From the IMG/VR virus record IMGVR_UViG_3300044815_000135, positions 1 to 63,072 of that record: a stretch of 63,072 bases of DNA. The stretch is one strand, 5' to 3'. Shown here one piece after another: positions 13,045-21,739 of this stretch. Under the pieces are notes generated by a model, which was not told the DNA's origin, searched no databases, and saw nothing but the letters and a program-made list of their open reading frames with translations. This stretch comes from a virus. Each line of letters begins with the position of its first letter. The stretch's first letter is position 1. The position numbers were made by a program, and so were the translations under genes.

Positions 13045-15156
13045 TTAACCACTGTATTCCTTTCCTGAGGGGAGATTCCAGATATTGGAGCCCCCTGTCA
13101 TTACCGTTCGTTGTACTTTACCTAAATCAAGTAGTTTAGTCATACGTTTGTGAATAGTTGATCGATTTACCTTTAATACCTCCGATAACTGAGCGGTACT
13201 TAAACCTGTTGAACCTTCTCGAAGAGCATCAATTATGGGATCGGGTCGATCATTAGCCTTTCTACGCCTGGATGGTGTGGAAGATTGCCCAAATCCTCTG
13301 CCTTCAGTTTCAGCTCCATCGGCAGCTTCATTTTCATCTGTTCTCCATGGTCTAATTTGGGGAGTCCATGCCAGGTTATGGATATCAGTCATTCGATACG
13401 TTTGAGCAGGTACCGTTTTACTCTCCAAGTCAATTCGTATGTCCTTAATACCTGAACGACTGAGGTATATCGAGTCTTCGGCCCAAGCATGGTTTGCGAC
13501 GGCCCCAAGCATTCGTTGACCAGGGCGGCTTTTCTCGGATTTGCCCATGTGATGGATGACAATAACTGCAGCATTGTGCTTCCTTGATAGTACCTTAAGT
13601 GGACGGAATATCTTATTGGTCATTTCTTGACTTCGGTTTTCATCGACTTCACCAGCAGTCATCATGAGCGTATCAATAATTATAAGACGATATGGCTCGC
13701 CGTCCATACCAGCTGCTAACGTTTCATCAAGCCAGAGTTGCCAAGCCTCATTAGATATTACAAAGCCTTGCTGGATGTAAGCATTGATTTCTGGATCGAA
13801 TTGAGCATCTTGTTCGGGGGGTAACCAATAAAGACCGGCTTCATCTGGTGTATGTATAAGCTCGAACTTGTCAGTACTCTTATTTACCCAGACTTTTGCT
13901 GATCTATTCTTTAGGGTAGTAGGAGGATCTTCCTCCTGAATATAAAGAACGGGGCCCGGATTCTGAACGCGAAAGTTACCCAAAAAGTCCGCCCCTGTCG
14001 CGACTGAGAGAGCAAGATCCAAACCGACCCAGGACTTATAGGTTTTAGGCTCACCTGCGATGAAGCCACATGCACCCTCAGTGAGAATACCTTGAACGAG
14101 ATACTTAGGCTTTTTGATGTTCTTGAGTAAGAAACCCAATCTTTGTGGTGAGGGACGCTCAAGCTCTTCATCTTCTAATTCCTCATCTAATTTATTGGTG
14201 GTTTCTTCAGATCGCTTAGCAATGGCCTTAGAAGCTTCAGTAATAAGCCGCCGGAGCTCGTCGTGACGATCACGAAATTTATTCCATACTGTTTCTCGTA
14301 CAACCGCAACAATTTCCGCCGTGGATAATCCAACATCGGCAAGACAGCGAATAAGGTACCAGAGTTGGTCAGATTTGTCGCCGCTAGCCTCTCTCGCAGA
14401 TAAGAGTTCACGGGCTCTATGGTTGAGTTTGAGTTTAATCCGAGCAATTACTGCTAACCTATCTACTGAATCAATATCTGAGGAGAGAGCTTCAGTTAAC
14501 TCATTATCCACACCCATCTGAACTTCAGGTAGGTCAGCGAAATCTCCGGGACTATATCGAGGTCCATCAGTCCAGAGTATTTTGCCTTCTGGATAAGTAC
14601 CATCAGTTTTTCTGTACTCGGGTTTATGATTGGGTAATCCAGGTACTCTTAGAAGTTGAACTGTATCCCATCCTGAGGCATCTGCCCCAATTAGATAGGT
14701 CATTTTCTGGTTTTCCTTACCAGGCCATGATGCTCCTAGAAAATCCCCCATTTGAGCCACCCATAGGGCTTGATATCTGCCTGGACTAGATTCCCATGCG
14801 ATACTGGGAGGATAATCATCAAGAGTACTAGGGTCAACTGCATCTAAGTCTGCCCATAAAGCATGCTCAGTCATAGCAGTATTCTCATCACGCATGGGAT
14901 ATTCAAACAGTGATGTTGTCCAATAAACATCGTGCTCAAATTTCTCATTACTATGATGTATAATATGTTCTACTATCTTATCCCTATCACGAGGCCATAC
15001 AAAAGAGGGACCTTCGTTAAATCCAGTGCGCCGCTTACCAGTTAATCTTTGCTTTTTACGATCAATGTAGGGAAAAAAGACGTAGCCCATTTGCTTACGT
15101 CCCCATGCTTGGCTGATTAGTTGTAGTGACTTTTCAACCTCTAGTTTTGATACCAC
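13045..15156 (-). CDS. primase-helicase replication protein with C-terminal winged helix
   Basis: 703 residues. The N-terminal ~200 residues (ALWADLDAVDP, IAWESSPGRYQALW) match RepB/AEP-type primases, with the Asp pair as the likely metal site. A helical linker leads to a RecA-fold ATPase with Walker A GEPKTYKS (about 367-374), Walker B RLIIIDTLMM and a VIHHMGKS segment, as in RepA-like hexameric helicases. The last ~60 residues (GLSTAQLSEVLKVNRSTIHK) are a winged helix. Probably primes and unwinds at the phage origin. It heads the operon running left to 10.4 kb. Confidence 0.85.
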   Translation of the reverse strand: MVSKLEVEKSLQLISQAWGRKQMGYVFFPYIDRKKQRLTGKRRTGFNEGPSFVWPRDRDKIVEHIIHHSNEKFEHDVYWTTSLFEYPMRDENTAMTEHALWADLDAVDPSTLDDYPPSIAWESSPGRYQALWVAQMGDFLGASWPGKENQKMTYLIGADASGWDTVQLLRVPGLPNHKPEYRKTDGTYPEGKILWTDGPRYSPGDFADLPEVQMGVDNELTEALSSDIDSVDRLAVIARIKLKLNHRARELLSAREASGDKSDQLWYLIRCLADVGLSTAEIVAVVRETVWNKFRDRHDELRRLITEASKAIAKRSEETTNKLDEELEDEELERPSPQRLGFLLKNIKKPKYLVQGILTEGACGFIAGEPKTYKSWVGLDLALSVATGADFLGNFRVQNPGPVLYIQEEDPPTTLKNRSAKVWVNKSTDKFELIHTPDEAGLYWLPPEQDAQFDPEINAYIQQGFVISNEAWQLWLDETLAAGMDGEPYRLIIIDTLMMTAGEVDENRSQEMTNKIFRPLKVLSRKHNAAVIVIHHMGKSEKSRPGQRMLGAVANHAWAEDSIYLSRSGIKDIRIDLESKTVPAQTYRMTDIHNLAWTPQIRPWRTDENEAADGAETEGRGFGQSSTPSRRRKANDRPDPIIDALREGSTGLSTAQLSEVLKVNRSTIHKRMTKLLDLGKVQRTVMTGGSNIWNLPSGKEYSG

Positions 15157-15170
15157 TGAGGATTACTTTC

Positions 15171-15356
15171 TTAGTTAGAGAATCGAGCGGAGACAACAAA
15201 GCTAATGCCTACTAAAGCTAAAAACAAAATCATTCCCATCCAGATATCAAAATCAGCATTACCATACACAGCATGTACCATAAACCAAAGCATAATGCTA
15301 ACTGTAGAAACTACTAGCAGTAACCAGCCAAAACGGTATTTTTCTAGAGCAGTCAT
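15171..15356 (-). CDS. two-helix membrane protein
   Basis: 61 residues with two hydrophobic helices (about 10-30 and 38-57) joined by a short polar loop (YGNADFDI). Overlaps the upstream gene by four bases (ATGA-type). Function unknown. Confidence 0.7.
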   Translation of the reverse strand: MTALEKYRFGWLLLVVSTVSIMLWFMVHAVYGNADFDIWMGMILFLALVGISFVVSARFSN

Positions 15357-15595
15357 TGTAATTCCTCACTTAATTCTCTAGCAAGTTGAAGTATTGCCTT
15401 AGCTTCAATACTACCTCGTTCAGGAGCATTTTCACCTAGGTATTTATTTTGAAGAAAGGTAAGAGCCTCTTTCTTCATCTGAGCCCTACCCTCTTTTAGT
15501 CCAATTTCAAAGATGGGGTAGTCAGGGTCAGTCTTCATTGACTGAGCATTCTCCATGAATCGCTTCAGTTTAGTCTGACTTGGGGCAGGGGCCAT
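15353..15595 (-). CDS. helical hypothetical protein
   Basis: 80 residues from the ATG at 15595, which follows AAGGAGTAATA; the upstream in-frame ATGs are nearer the promoter but lack a ribosome-binding site. Charged and helical (MKTDPDYPIFEIGLKEGRAQ). First gene of the leftward replication operon, so possibly regulatory. Confidence 0.7.
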   Translation of the reverse strand: MAPAPSQTKLKRFMENAQSMKTDPDYPIFEIGLKEGRAQMKKEALTFLQNKYLGENAPERGSIEAKAILQLARELSEELQ

Positions 15596-15621
15596 TATTA
15601 CTCCTTGAGTCTTGCATAACG

Positions 15622-15710
15622 GGGCTGTTGCGTGATGCAGTGATCGCGCAATAAACATACTATGAGGGAAAGAAATTTATGTCAAACGGCAGATTCTCGG
15701 GCTGTTGCGT
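15622..15710. promoter_or_regulatory. operator pair: direct repeat GGGCTGTTGCGT flanking a promoter
   Basis: Identical 12-mers at 15622-15633 and 15699-15710 lie on either side of the leftward promoter (15657-15685); the second is just upstream of the rightward promoter (15720-15748). A repressor bound to both could control the two divergent operons. Confidence 0.6.
15657..15685 (-). promoter_or_regulatory. leftward promoter TTGACA-N17-TAGTAT
   Basis: -35 at 15680-15685, -10 at 15657-15662. Starts the operon containing the primase-helicase. Confidence 0.75.
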
Positions 15711-15719
15711 ACATAATAG

Positions 15720-15748
15720 TTGACATCTTAGGTTCCAGCTGATAGCAT
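15720..15748 (+). promoter_or_regulatory. rightward promoter TTGACA-N17-TAGCAT
   Basis: -35 at 15720-15725, -10 at 15743-15748. The leader contains an AGCATATGCT palindrome and GAAAGGAAGC before the ATG at 15780. Confidence 0.75.
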
Positions 15749-15779
15749 TAGCATATGCTTATATGATGAAAGGAAGCAG

Positions 15780-16349
15780 ATGAACCTAGAACTCATCACG
15801 ATCCGTGAATTACTTCGTGATCCAAAATATCGTGAGTTTTTTATTAAGATCCCCGAATTACCCCCCCATTATACCCCTGAAGTAAAACCATGGAAGCTAT
15901 TGGTATTGAAAGAGGGTGAGACTAAATGGCGCGCAAAACGATATGGTACATATCGAGAGGCTTTTGATGGATTTAAAAGGATGTTACCCCTCATTACTAA
16001 CGCGGCAATTAACTCACCTGCCCTCACCTTTATGCCGCCCGTGCGCACTGTGCGCGTAAAGGGAAAATTTGTAGTGGTACGAGGTAAACAAAAACCAGTA
16101 ATTAAATCTCTAGTATGGAAGCCTCAGATTACTAGTGATATGGAGCCTCATATATGGTGTTCTCATTGCCGACGACCTAGTATATTTAAAAATGTAGTGG
16201 TAAAACCGCGAGAAGTGGGGGGTTTTGCCATTCCTACTGTAGCTCCAGTAATGCGTTGCATTATCTGTGGAGCTAGTGAACGCATTGTTGATCTTCGCAA
16301 CCCCACCAATGCCCAGAAATGGGACCCCAATCGTCCTAAAATCTACTGA
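15780..16349 (+). CDS. zinc-binding hypothetical protein
   Basis: 189 residues. The N-terminal half is basic and mixed; CSHCRRPSIF (around 128-137) and CIICGASERI (around 160-169) give a two-pair zinc ribbon. GAAAGGAAG precedes the ATG. Opens the plus-strand island that ends with the large Lsr2-like protein; perhaps a DNA- or RNA-polymerase-binding regulator, but this is unproven. Confidence 0.75.
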   Translation: MNLELITIRELLRDPKYREFFIKIPELPPHYTPEVKPWKLLVLKEGETKWRAKRYGTYREAFDGFKRMLPLITNAAINSPALTFMPPVRTVRVKGKFVVVRGKQKPVIKSLVWKPQITSDMEPHIWCSHCRRPSIFKNVVVKPREVGGFAIPTVAPVMRCIICGASERIVDLRNPTNAQKWDPNRPKIY

Positions 16350-16368
16350 TAACTGAATAGGAAACAAA

Positions 16369-16572
16369 ATGCATCATATGTGGGTAGCCCTTAGTTATGT
16401 ACCAATTGAAGTTGAAATCGAGGATGATGGTAGCTTAAGAACATACACAACTGAGCTTTCAGATGAAATAGCAAAAGAGGAATCGCTATTAGGTTGTTGG
16501 CATTGTTTTGAACCCCTCACCATAGATAATGTCCATGATGAGTGCCCAGGCAAAAGTATTACGGGACCTTGA
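16369..16572 (+). CDS. small Cys/His protein
   Basis: 67 residues: acidic centre, then CWHCFEPLTIDNVHDECPG (C-x2-C...H-x2-C), a probable zinc site. GGAAACAAA precedes the ATG. The promoter of the next gene overlaps its stop codon. Confidence 0.7.
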   Translation: MHHMWVALSYVPIEVEIEDDGSLRTYTTELSDEIAKEESLLGCWHCFEPLTIDNVHDECPGKSITGP

Positions 16573-16597
16573 CAAGCTAGGCAATTAAAGATAGTAT
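16569..16597 (+). promoter_or_regulatory. promoter TTGACA-N17-TAGTAT
   Basis: -35 at 16569-16574, -10 at 16592-16597, with a TTTACCGGGTAAA near-palindrome about 20 bases downstream in the leader, a candidate operator for autoregulation. Confidence 0.75.
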
Positions 16598-16652
16598 CAC
16601 AGTATTACCTATTTTACCGGGTAAACCTTATATCCCATGAAGGAGAAATGTA

Positions 16653-17297
16653 ATGGCGCTGTTTACAAAAGGCGAGTTGGCCAAGAAGGAAATCGTCGAA
16701 CTCAAGAAGTTGGCTAAGGCCAATGCCATCGATCCGGCCGGCTTGTCTAAGGCAGAGCTCATTGAGCTGCTGCTAGAGATCGAGGATGAGCCAGAACTCG
16801 AGGAAGATATCGAGGAGGAACTCGATGATGAAGATGTTGAGCTCGAGGATGAAGAGCTTGATGAAGAGGAAGATGAGGTAGCTCCTCCTAAGAAGGGAGC
16901 CAAGAAGTCTTCCACACCCGCAACTGCTGCAAAGTCAAAAAAGGATGCGTCCGCCGGCGATACCCTCGCGGCAAAGCAGGTTGCAACCCTCCTCGGTACT
17001 GAAGCCAAGACGCTTCGACAGTTCTTGCGAAGTGATGCCAGCACCTTCGAAGCAGTCGGCTCAGGGGGTCGATATGAGTTCACTGAGGGCGACGTTGCCA
17101 AGATTCAAAAAGAATTCGAAGCTTGGCGATCCGCTCATGCTGCTCGAGGTTCTAAGCGAGGCCCCAACGGCAAGAAGGCCGCAGTTGAGGCTGAAGAGCT
17201 CGAGGAAGTTGAAGAAATCGAGGAGCTGGAAGAGCTCGACGATGAAATCGACGAGGAAGAGCTAGAGCTTGAAGATGAGGATGAAGAAGAGGAGTAA
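16653..17297 (+). CDS. Lsr2/histone-like DNA-binding protein with SAP-like N-terminus (copy 2)
   Basis: 214 residues in four parts: an N-terminal SAP/Rho-N-like helical motif (KKEIVELKKLAKANAIDPAG followed by LSKAELIELLLEIE, residues 12-45); an acidic linker and Lys/Ala segment (46-105); a core (about 108-160) with LGTEAKTLRQFLRS and GSGGRYEF, paralogous to the 8.5-kb protein; and a ~45-residue Glu/Asp tail. The acidic tail could control DNA affinity or mimic DNA. It has its own promoter and AAGGAG. Probably a phage nucleoid or silencing protein. Confidence 0.8.
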   Translation: MALFTKGELAKKEIVELKKLAKANAIDPAGLSKAELIELLLEIEDEPELEEDIEEELDDEDVELEDEELDEEEDEVAPPKKGAKKSSTPATAAKSKKDASAGDTLAAKQVATLLGTEAKTLRQFLRSDASTFEAVGSGGRYEFTEGDVAKIQKEFEAWRSAHAARGSKRGPNGKKAAVEAEELEEVEEIEELEELDDEIDEEELELEDEDEEEE

Positions 17298-17378
17298 CGC
17301 CCTTTGGTGCCGGTAGTCCGGGAGGAGTAAGCGCTTACCCTCATAAAATAACGCAGCCTAATTAAGCTAGCAGCCGCT

Positions 17379-17424
17379 AAATACCCCCTCAGTTAATCTC
17401 TTAGGAAGTTATGAGGGGGTATTT
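17379..17424. terminator. bidirectional terminator between convergent genes
   Basis: Twelve-bp perfect stem (AAATACCCCCTC with its complement at 17413-17424) around a 22-base loop; the stem ends in A/T runs so it can act both ways. It separates the plus-strand island from the leftward gene ending at 17431. Confidence 0.85.
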
Positions 17425-17430
17425 GGTGTG

Positions 17431-17778
17431 TCAATGAACTAACCAGTCAGGCACTGGTACCATATCTATGGTTTGTCCCACAAGAGAGTGGGTACAATCA
17501 TCTAAGTACTGTATATGACCCTCTTTAATAAAGGAATGACATTGTGGTGAGCCCTTATACCCCGGTACACTATCATCAGTTGGCTCATGACCATAGGATA
17601 GATAGCTTCCATTGATGGTGGGCTTATCAGGTAGTCCAATAGGTTCAGGCCAACGGTCATCGATCCTATGAGCGCCATGACCATTAAAATCTGCGCAACC
17701 GGGACACCACCACCAATACGACATGTACTTTTTGCCATGATCGTCTGTAGGGGTAGCAATGATAATGGGATTCGTCAT
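17431..17778 (-). CDS. DUF6527-like zinc-binding protein
   Basis: 115 residues. WWCPGCADFNGHGAH, the W...P..G...PTINGSYL centre and QCHSFIKEGHIQYLDDCTHS near the C-terminus match a conserved phage/bacterial family (DUF6527) with invariant Cys/His, presumed to bind zinc; function unestablished. TATAAT six bases before the ATG suggests a leaderless start. Confidence 0.75.
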   Translation of the reverse strand: MTNPIIIATPTDDHGKKYMSYWWWCPGCADFNGHGAHRIDDRWPEPIGLPDKPTINGSYLSYGHEPTDDSVPGYKGSPQCHSFIKEGHIQYLDDCTHSLVGQTIDMVPVPDWLVH

Positions 17779-17848
17779 GAGCCAATTATATCATCGATCA
17801 ATAATAAGAATGCCAGAAGAGCTACCTGAGATAATTCCTGCGCGACCT

Positions 17849-18109
17849 TTACATGCGGCTTGATCGATTGCTTCGCTTTGATAATCGAGCGCTTAGGGAT
17901 TGCTTGGAGCCTTTTCGTTTAGAATTGCTACTATTGTTATCCAATTCTGCAAAACGACGTTGATATTCCTCAAAAGCATCAGTAGTGCAATCATCGACGT
18001 GCCCCCTAATGTATTCTGACGCAAGCCCACGGACGGCTAACTCATTTAAGCCCCTGGCCCACTCAAGGCGCTGCTGCATATATGAGGGGTCTTGATTAGG
18101 GATTGACAT
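17849..18109 (-). CDS. hypothetical protein with basic Ser-rich tail
   Basis: 86 residues: helical N-terminal two thirds (MQQRLEWARGLNELAVRGLA), then a Ser/Arg/Lys tail (SSNSKRKGSKQSLSARLSKR). Not recognised. Immediately downstream of the VRR-NUC gene. Confidence 0.65.
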   Translation of the reverse strand: MSIPNQDPSYMQQRLEWARGLNELAVRGLASEYIRGHVDDCTTDAFEEYQRRFAELDNNSSNSKRKGSKQSLSARLSKRSNRSSRM

Positions 18110-18114
18110 AGAGA

Positions 18115-18414
18115 TTAGGCAATTGCAAGGGCTTGTTCAACAACTTCTAAGGCTTCTGCGGGAGAACAAACAACAACTGCTATCCCACCGGCGTTCTGAA
18201 TTTGTGAATGTACATAGGCTTGTCGAGGAGAAACATCACCTCGAGTTGAGGGGAGTTTGGTTTCAAGTCCAATAAATCGCCCCTGTGCACATACAATAAT
18301 ATCTGTTAGCCCGGCCATCATAAATTCACTACCGTGAACTTTAAAACAAAAATGGCCATTTGCCCGAAGTGCATCCATAATCTTTCGACTAAGCTTTGAC
18401 TCTGCTTGACTCAT
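18115..18414 (-). CDS. VRR-NUC domain nuclease
   Basis: 99 residues. The compact PD-(D/E)XK fold of the VRR-NUC family is visible: an N-terminal E..L, AGLTDIIV (catalytic Asp), GLETKLP (E-x-K) and a final VVVCSPAEALEVV. Stand-alone phage VRR-NUC proteins act as Holliday-junction or flap-type endonucleases in replication/recombination. Own promoter upstream (18450-18479) and a strong GAAAGGAGGGG. Confidence 0.85.
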   Translation of the reverse strand: MSQAESKLSRKIMDALRANGHFCFKVHGSEFMMAGLTDIIVCAQGRFIGLETKLPSTRGDVSPRQAYVHSQIQNAGGIAVVVCSPAEALEVVEQALAIA

Positions 18415-18449
18415 GATCCCCTCCTTTCGTATGGTGTGGAATCATTGTT

Positions 18450-18479
18450 ATACTATTCGACTGGACCCCGAAAAGGCAA
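18450..18479 (-). promoter_or_regulatory. promoter TTGCCT-N18-TAGTAT
   Basis: -35 at 18474-18479, -10 at 18450-18455; re-initiates transcription after the terminator of the ssDNA-binding gene. Confidence 0.6.
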
Positions 18480-18496
18480 GGAGCTATAAACACCAA

Positions 18497-18529
18497 TCTG
18501 CTCAGGGACCCATGTAATCCCCGAGCAGA
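18497..18529 (-). terminator. stem-loop TCTGCTC...GAGCAGA
   Basis: Seven-bp stem extended inward by GGG/CCC, about 25 bases after the stop of the ssDNA-binding protein gene and followed by a T-rich stretch (ATTGGTGTTTATAG). Confidence 0.65.
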
Positions 18530-18551
18530 CTAGGTTTGTAGCGGCGCTGTG

Positions 18552-19349
18552 CTACAAGTTATCGATGTCGAGTTCTTCTAACTCATCATCCGAGATATCT
18601 GCAGCCTTCTTTGCAGCAGGCTTCTTGGCAGCTGGCTTAGCAGCAACCTTCTTTACCGGAGGAGCAACCTCTTCCTCTTCTTCCTCATCCTCCTCGATAT
18701 CTTCATCCTCCGACCCGGCAGCTGCACGGATAAGATTACGAATATCATCATCGGACATGGAAGTAGTAGTCTTCACTTCAGGGTCTAGCTTCTTGAGAGC
18801 CTTGCGAAGTTCAAGACGATCAATGATGTTATCCCACTCATCACCCGTTTCAACTTCTTCTTCCGGCTCTTCCTCAGCCTCATCAAGATCTTCGAGGTCA
18901 TCATCTGCAGCCTCGTCATCCTCAACATCTTCTACTTCGTCAGAATCATCAGAATCTGCGAGTTCAGCAGCCGGGAATACCCCATCAATCTGACTCTGAG
19001 GCTTGTCGTCATATTCAGTATCACCGATAGTAACACCAATTGTCTTACCAATGATGCTGTTAGGGTCAACCTTCTGCTTACTCTTAGGTACATTCTTGCC
19101 GGCAGCAATAAAGATGTTGCGAAGCTTCCAGAGCTGGTTGTCTTGCAACTTGCAGTAGTAAGGCAATACAGTACTCGGGCGCTTCTTGATCTTGATAGTG
19201 AAGAGGAACTGTGGAGTTTCGTCCTTAGCCTCCGCATCTTCTACCTTAGTGATGATAGCAAGATAATCTCCTGCAGGAATACGGGTCTTGTTAAAGTTGC
19301 CCCCATCCTTTACCCCACTAAAGTCTACATTTCTCGCTGTTGCACTCAT
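18552..19349 (-). CDS. DUF669-type ssDNA-binding protein with acidic and Lys/Ala-rich tail
   Basis: 265 residues. The N-terminal ~130 (VDFSGVKDGGNF, IPAGDYLAIITKVEDAEAKD, PYYCKLQDNQLWKLRNIFIA) match DUF669, an OB-fold ssDNA-binding protein often encoded beside Sak4-type ATPases, as here. Then an acidic stretch, a short helical LELRKALKKLD region resembling a SAP/HeH motif, another acidic stretch and a KPAAKKPAAKK tail. Acidic tails of phage SSBs recruit replisome partners. A GACCTTA/TAAGGTC hairpin lies in its leader. Confidence 0.8.
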   Translation of the reverse strand: MSATARNVDFSGVKDGGNFNKTRIPAGDYLAIITKVEDAEAKDETPQFLFTIKIKKRPSTVLPYYCKLQDNQLWKLRNIFIAAGKNVPKSKQKVDPNSIIGKTIGVTIGDTEYDDKPQSQIDGVFPAAELADSDDSDEVEDVEDDEAADDDLEDLDEAEEEPEEEVETGDEWDNIIDRLELRKALKKLDPEVKTTTSMSDDDIRNLIRAAAGSEDEDIEEDEEEEEEVAPPVKKVAAKPAAKKPAAKKAADISDDELEELDIDNL

Positions 19350-19425
19350 TTGTTTCCTTTGCTTTGTTTGAGGCTTCGTTTAACTAGTTTATCAGACCTT
19401 ATTTATGGTTCTAAGGTCTCCTTTC

Positions 19426-20223
19426 TCACTTAGCCGAGGTTTTCACCGCGGAAGTCGTTGCAGGTTTTTCAGACCCAGTTCTCATAAGTCGAACTAACTT
19501 GGGGATTGTGGGATTCCGGATGTAATCGGGTAGAGTGTAATCAGATCTATATCCGGTATCGTACTTAAGTGATTCACCAATCCAAAGTCGGCGTTCAACC
19601 TTACCATCTTCTTTTACAATGTATAGTCGACCAATAACATCAACTATCGAATTGACATACCCTCTTACCCCCTTGGGTAAATCAGCAATGTAAGAAGCAG
19701 CAGGAGTTTCAACATCTGAATCTTCTTCTGAGTCAAATGCCTCATCTTGTCGCTCCTGAGAGGTAAAGATAACCCCCATAGGTAGATTATGAAACCGGGT
19801 AAGCATATCCTTCATAAGCTCCCCAGCCTTACCATAGTCTCGCTGTTGAACCATCCCGGGAATACGATCGAGGCTTTTTTCCTCCTGAAGTCTCATAACA
19901 TATTTCAATGCCATGTTACTCATCTTAGTAAGTCCATCAACCCCAACCCACTTATAGGGGTGTGGACTATAGCGAAGATAGTTTAGAATATCATCGACAT
20001 CCTCCCACTTCTCCATATGCCAAACATATGGGTCAGATTTCTTCATCTCATCTGTACCATGCTCAGGATCGATGATAAGGATGTTCTCCACACCTACCGA
20101 GAGGCAGAAGGTGGATTTACCCTTTTTGTTTCTTGCAACCACCATGATACGGGGAAACTTTTTGATGGTGGAGGGCCTAGAAATTTGTTTCTCAGCCAGG
20201 GCTGCATAGTCAATCTTTGCCAT
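19426..20223 (-). CDS. Sak4-like RecA-fold ATPase (single-strand annealing/recombination)
   Basis: 265 residues. IMVVARNKKGKSTFCLSVGV carries the Walker A (KKGKST, about 33-38), ILIIDPEHGTDE follows, YKWVGVDGLTKM is the Walker B strand and GVIFTSQERQ the sensor. This matches the AAA_24/Sak4 family used by phages for annealing-type recombination with their own SSB. Adjacent to the DUF669 SSB and an exonuclease, a typical recombination module. TAATG coupling upstream. Confidence 0.85.
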   Translation of the reverse strand: MAKIDYAALAEKQISRPSTIKKFPRIMVVARNKKGKSTFCLSVGVENILIIDPEHGTDEMKKSDPYVWHMEKWEDVDDILNYLRYSPHPYKWVGVDGLTKMSNMALKYVMRLQEEKSLDRIPGMVQQRDYGKAGELMKDMLTRFHNLPMGVIFTSQERQDEAFDSEEDSDVETPAASYIADLPKGVRGYVNSIVDVIGRLYIVKEDGKVERRLWIGESLKYDTGYRSDYTLPDYIRNPTIPKLVRLMRTGSEKPATTSAVKTSAK

Positions 20224-21344
20224 TATTTCTCTTCCTTGTCGAAATCGCCAGCTTTATCTTGATAGTAGTCGTTGGGGTCACCCTGGAGATAATTAGACTT
20301 CATGAGAGGTTTCATATTACCCCCCATAAGCTCAGCATCACAGATGTCAGTATAATTACAAGCATACTCACAACTTCGTTCAACTACCCGTTCAACAGCA
20401 TCTGGATCGCTGAAGTCATATGTATGCATTCGATTTGAGGTGGTGATATTGCTCTTCAGTACTCGTTCAAGCATATCTGGAGATTTCTCAAGTACATCTC
20501 GGCGAAACAATTCCGAAGTTTGCGGCTTACCAAACTCATATCGTTGTTTTTGCAACATCTTGAGTTTATCTCGATCTTTATCCCGTACCTCAAATGTGGG
20601 ATATTCTTCTTTGTATTTGACAATGGTTTTATACATTGTTGGAAAATCAGTATCACAAGCCGCATCACTTAGGCGAGCTACCTTACGAGTAAGATCAACA
20701 ATCTTAGGTTCAGATGGGGCCTTCCATCGGATATAGTTCCAAATAAAGCCTTGCACTTCCAGGCCATTCTCTGCGGCAGCCCATAAGTAAAGGGCAGATT
20801 GAGCATCCTTGAGTCGATAGGAGAGCCCTGGCAGTGTTTTATGCGTCTTGTGGTCTACAAGCCATAACCCAAATTGATTACGAATGAGGGCATCAACTTT
20901 ACCCCGATAAATAGTTCCATCAGGTAAGGTGGCTTCAAGTTGAAATTCTTGGTCAATGTATTCCCATGGGTCATATTTATAATGCCACATGTAAGATTCC
21001 ATAATGATAAGAATCTCAGTTGGCATATCACCATAATAATCCTTTTCTTCATCCATCATCAGCGCGAACTTGGCACTGTACTTTGAATGAAGTTTTCGCC
21101 AGTCTTCACCACTGTGATATGCTTCTAACAACGCATGAACCCAAGTTCCTCGTTTCAATGGAGAACCGAGTCGCTTGGGCTTTAATCTATGTACATATTT
21201 AAACTCAGCTTGTTTGGGGCATCGGCGAAAGGTTTTCAACATTGAATGTGTGCTTATGCGTGCTCCAGCACCATCATTCGCTTCGGGATCCCAATATAGT
21301 CCTTGTGAAGAACTAAGGGGCATACCTAGATTAATTGCGGCCAT
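20223..21344 (-). CDS. RecB/Cas4-like PD-(D/E)XK exonuclease
   Basis: 373 residues. SMLKTFRRCPKQAEFKYVHR with GSPLKRGTWVHALLEAYHSG near the N-terminus, GKVDALIRNQ (catalytic Asp) and LWLVDHKTHK (D-x-K) form the RecB-family core. C-terminal CEYACNYTDIC together with the N-terminal Cys could hold an Fe-S cluster as in Cas4/AddB nucleases. Probably resects DNA for annealing by the Sak4-like ATPase. Confidence 0.85.
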   Translation of the reverse strand: MAAINLGMPLSSSQGLYWDPEANDGAGARISTHSMLKTFRRCPKQAEFKYVHRLKPKRLGSPLKRGTWVHALLEAYHSGEDWRKLHSKYSAKFALMMDEEKDYYGDMPTEILIIMESYMWHYKYDPWEYIDQEFQLEATLPDGTIYRGKVDALIRNQFGLWLVDHKTHKTLPGLSYRLKDAQSALYLWAAAENGLEVQGFIWNYIRWKAPSEPKIVDLTRKVARLSDAACDTDFPTMYKTIVKYKEEYPTFEVRDKDRDKLKMLQKQRYEFGKPQTSELFRRDVLEKSPDMLERVLKSNITTSNRMHTYDFSDPDAVERVVERSCEYACNYTDICDAELMGGNMKPLMKSNYLQGDPNDYYQDKAGDFDKEEK

Positions 21345-21681
21345 AATCAGGACCTCCCAATTCTACCCAACGGGCTCGTTTAATAGAACCCAAATAAGGC
21401 CACAAAGACTGCATTACTTCCTGAGCAGCTGCCCATGAGGTAATGGTAAGATAAATTCCCCACTTAAGGCCATTGGGTTTCAATGTTTTGGGATAACATA
21501 GATTGCCATAACCTACAATCTCTTGGAATTTAAGTAGTACCTCATCATCTTGTTGACCCACGGTCAAACGAATACGGGTACTTTTAGCTCGATGGGGATT
21601 TTGTCGAGAGACACAACCCTCGCCATCAAAAAAGCCAGCGGCCCATGCCAAGCCGACTTCTTTCTGTGTAGTTGAAAGCAA
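21331..21681 (-). CDS. LAGLIDADG homing endonuclease
   Basis: 116 residues. LAWAAGFFDGEGCVSR at 11-26 is the LAGLIDADG helix with its catalytic acid; one motif implies a homodimer. The following basic beta strands (KSTRIRLTVGQQ) are typical. Free-standing, wedged between the exonuclease (14-bp overlap) and a small gene, so probably a selfish insertion that avoids interrupting either. Confidence 0.85.
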   Translation of the reverse strand: MLSTTQKEVGLAWAAGFFDGEGCVSRQNPHRAKSTRIRLTVGQQDDEVLLKFQEIVGYGNLCYPKTLKPNGLKWGIYLTITSWAAAQEVMQSLWPYLGSIKRARWVELGGPDYGRN

Positions 21682-21739
21682 TTGAGCTCCTTGAAATGAA
21701 AGTTAGTTACCTCCATCATACCATTCTGAGAATGGGGAG

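Noticed and set aside
15353-15658. Longer 101-residue start for the first gene of the replication operon
   Set aside because: The upstream ATG lies at the promoter -10 (15657-15662), so transcription starts after it; the ATG at 15595 has AAGGAG.
16628-17101. Long minus-strand Ser-rich frames opposite the acidic DNA-binding proteins (also at 18565-18993 and 32294-32813)
   Set aside because: Mirror images of GAG/GAT-rich acidic coding sequence on the other strand.
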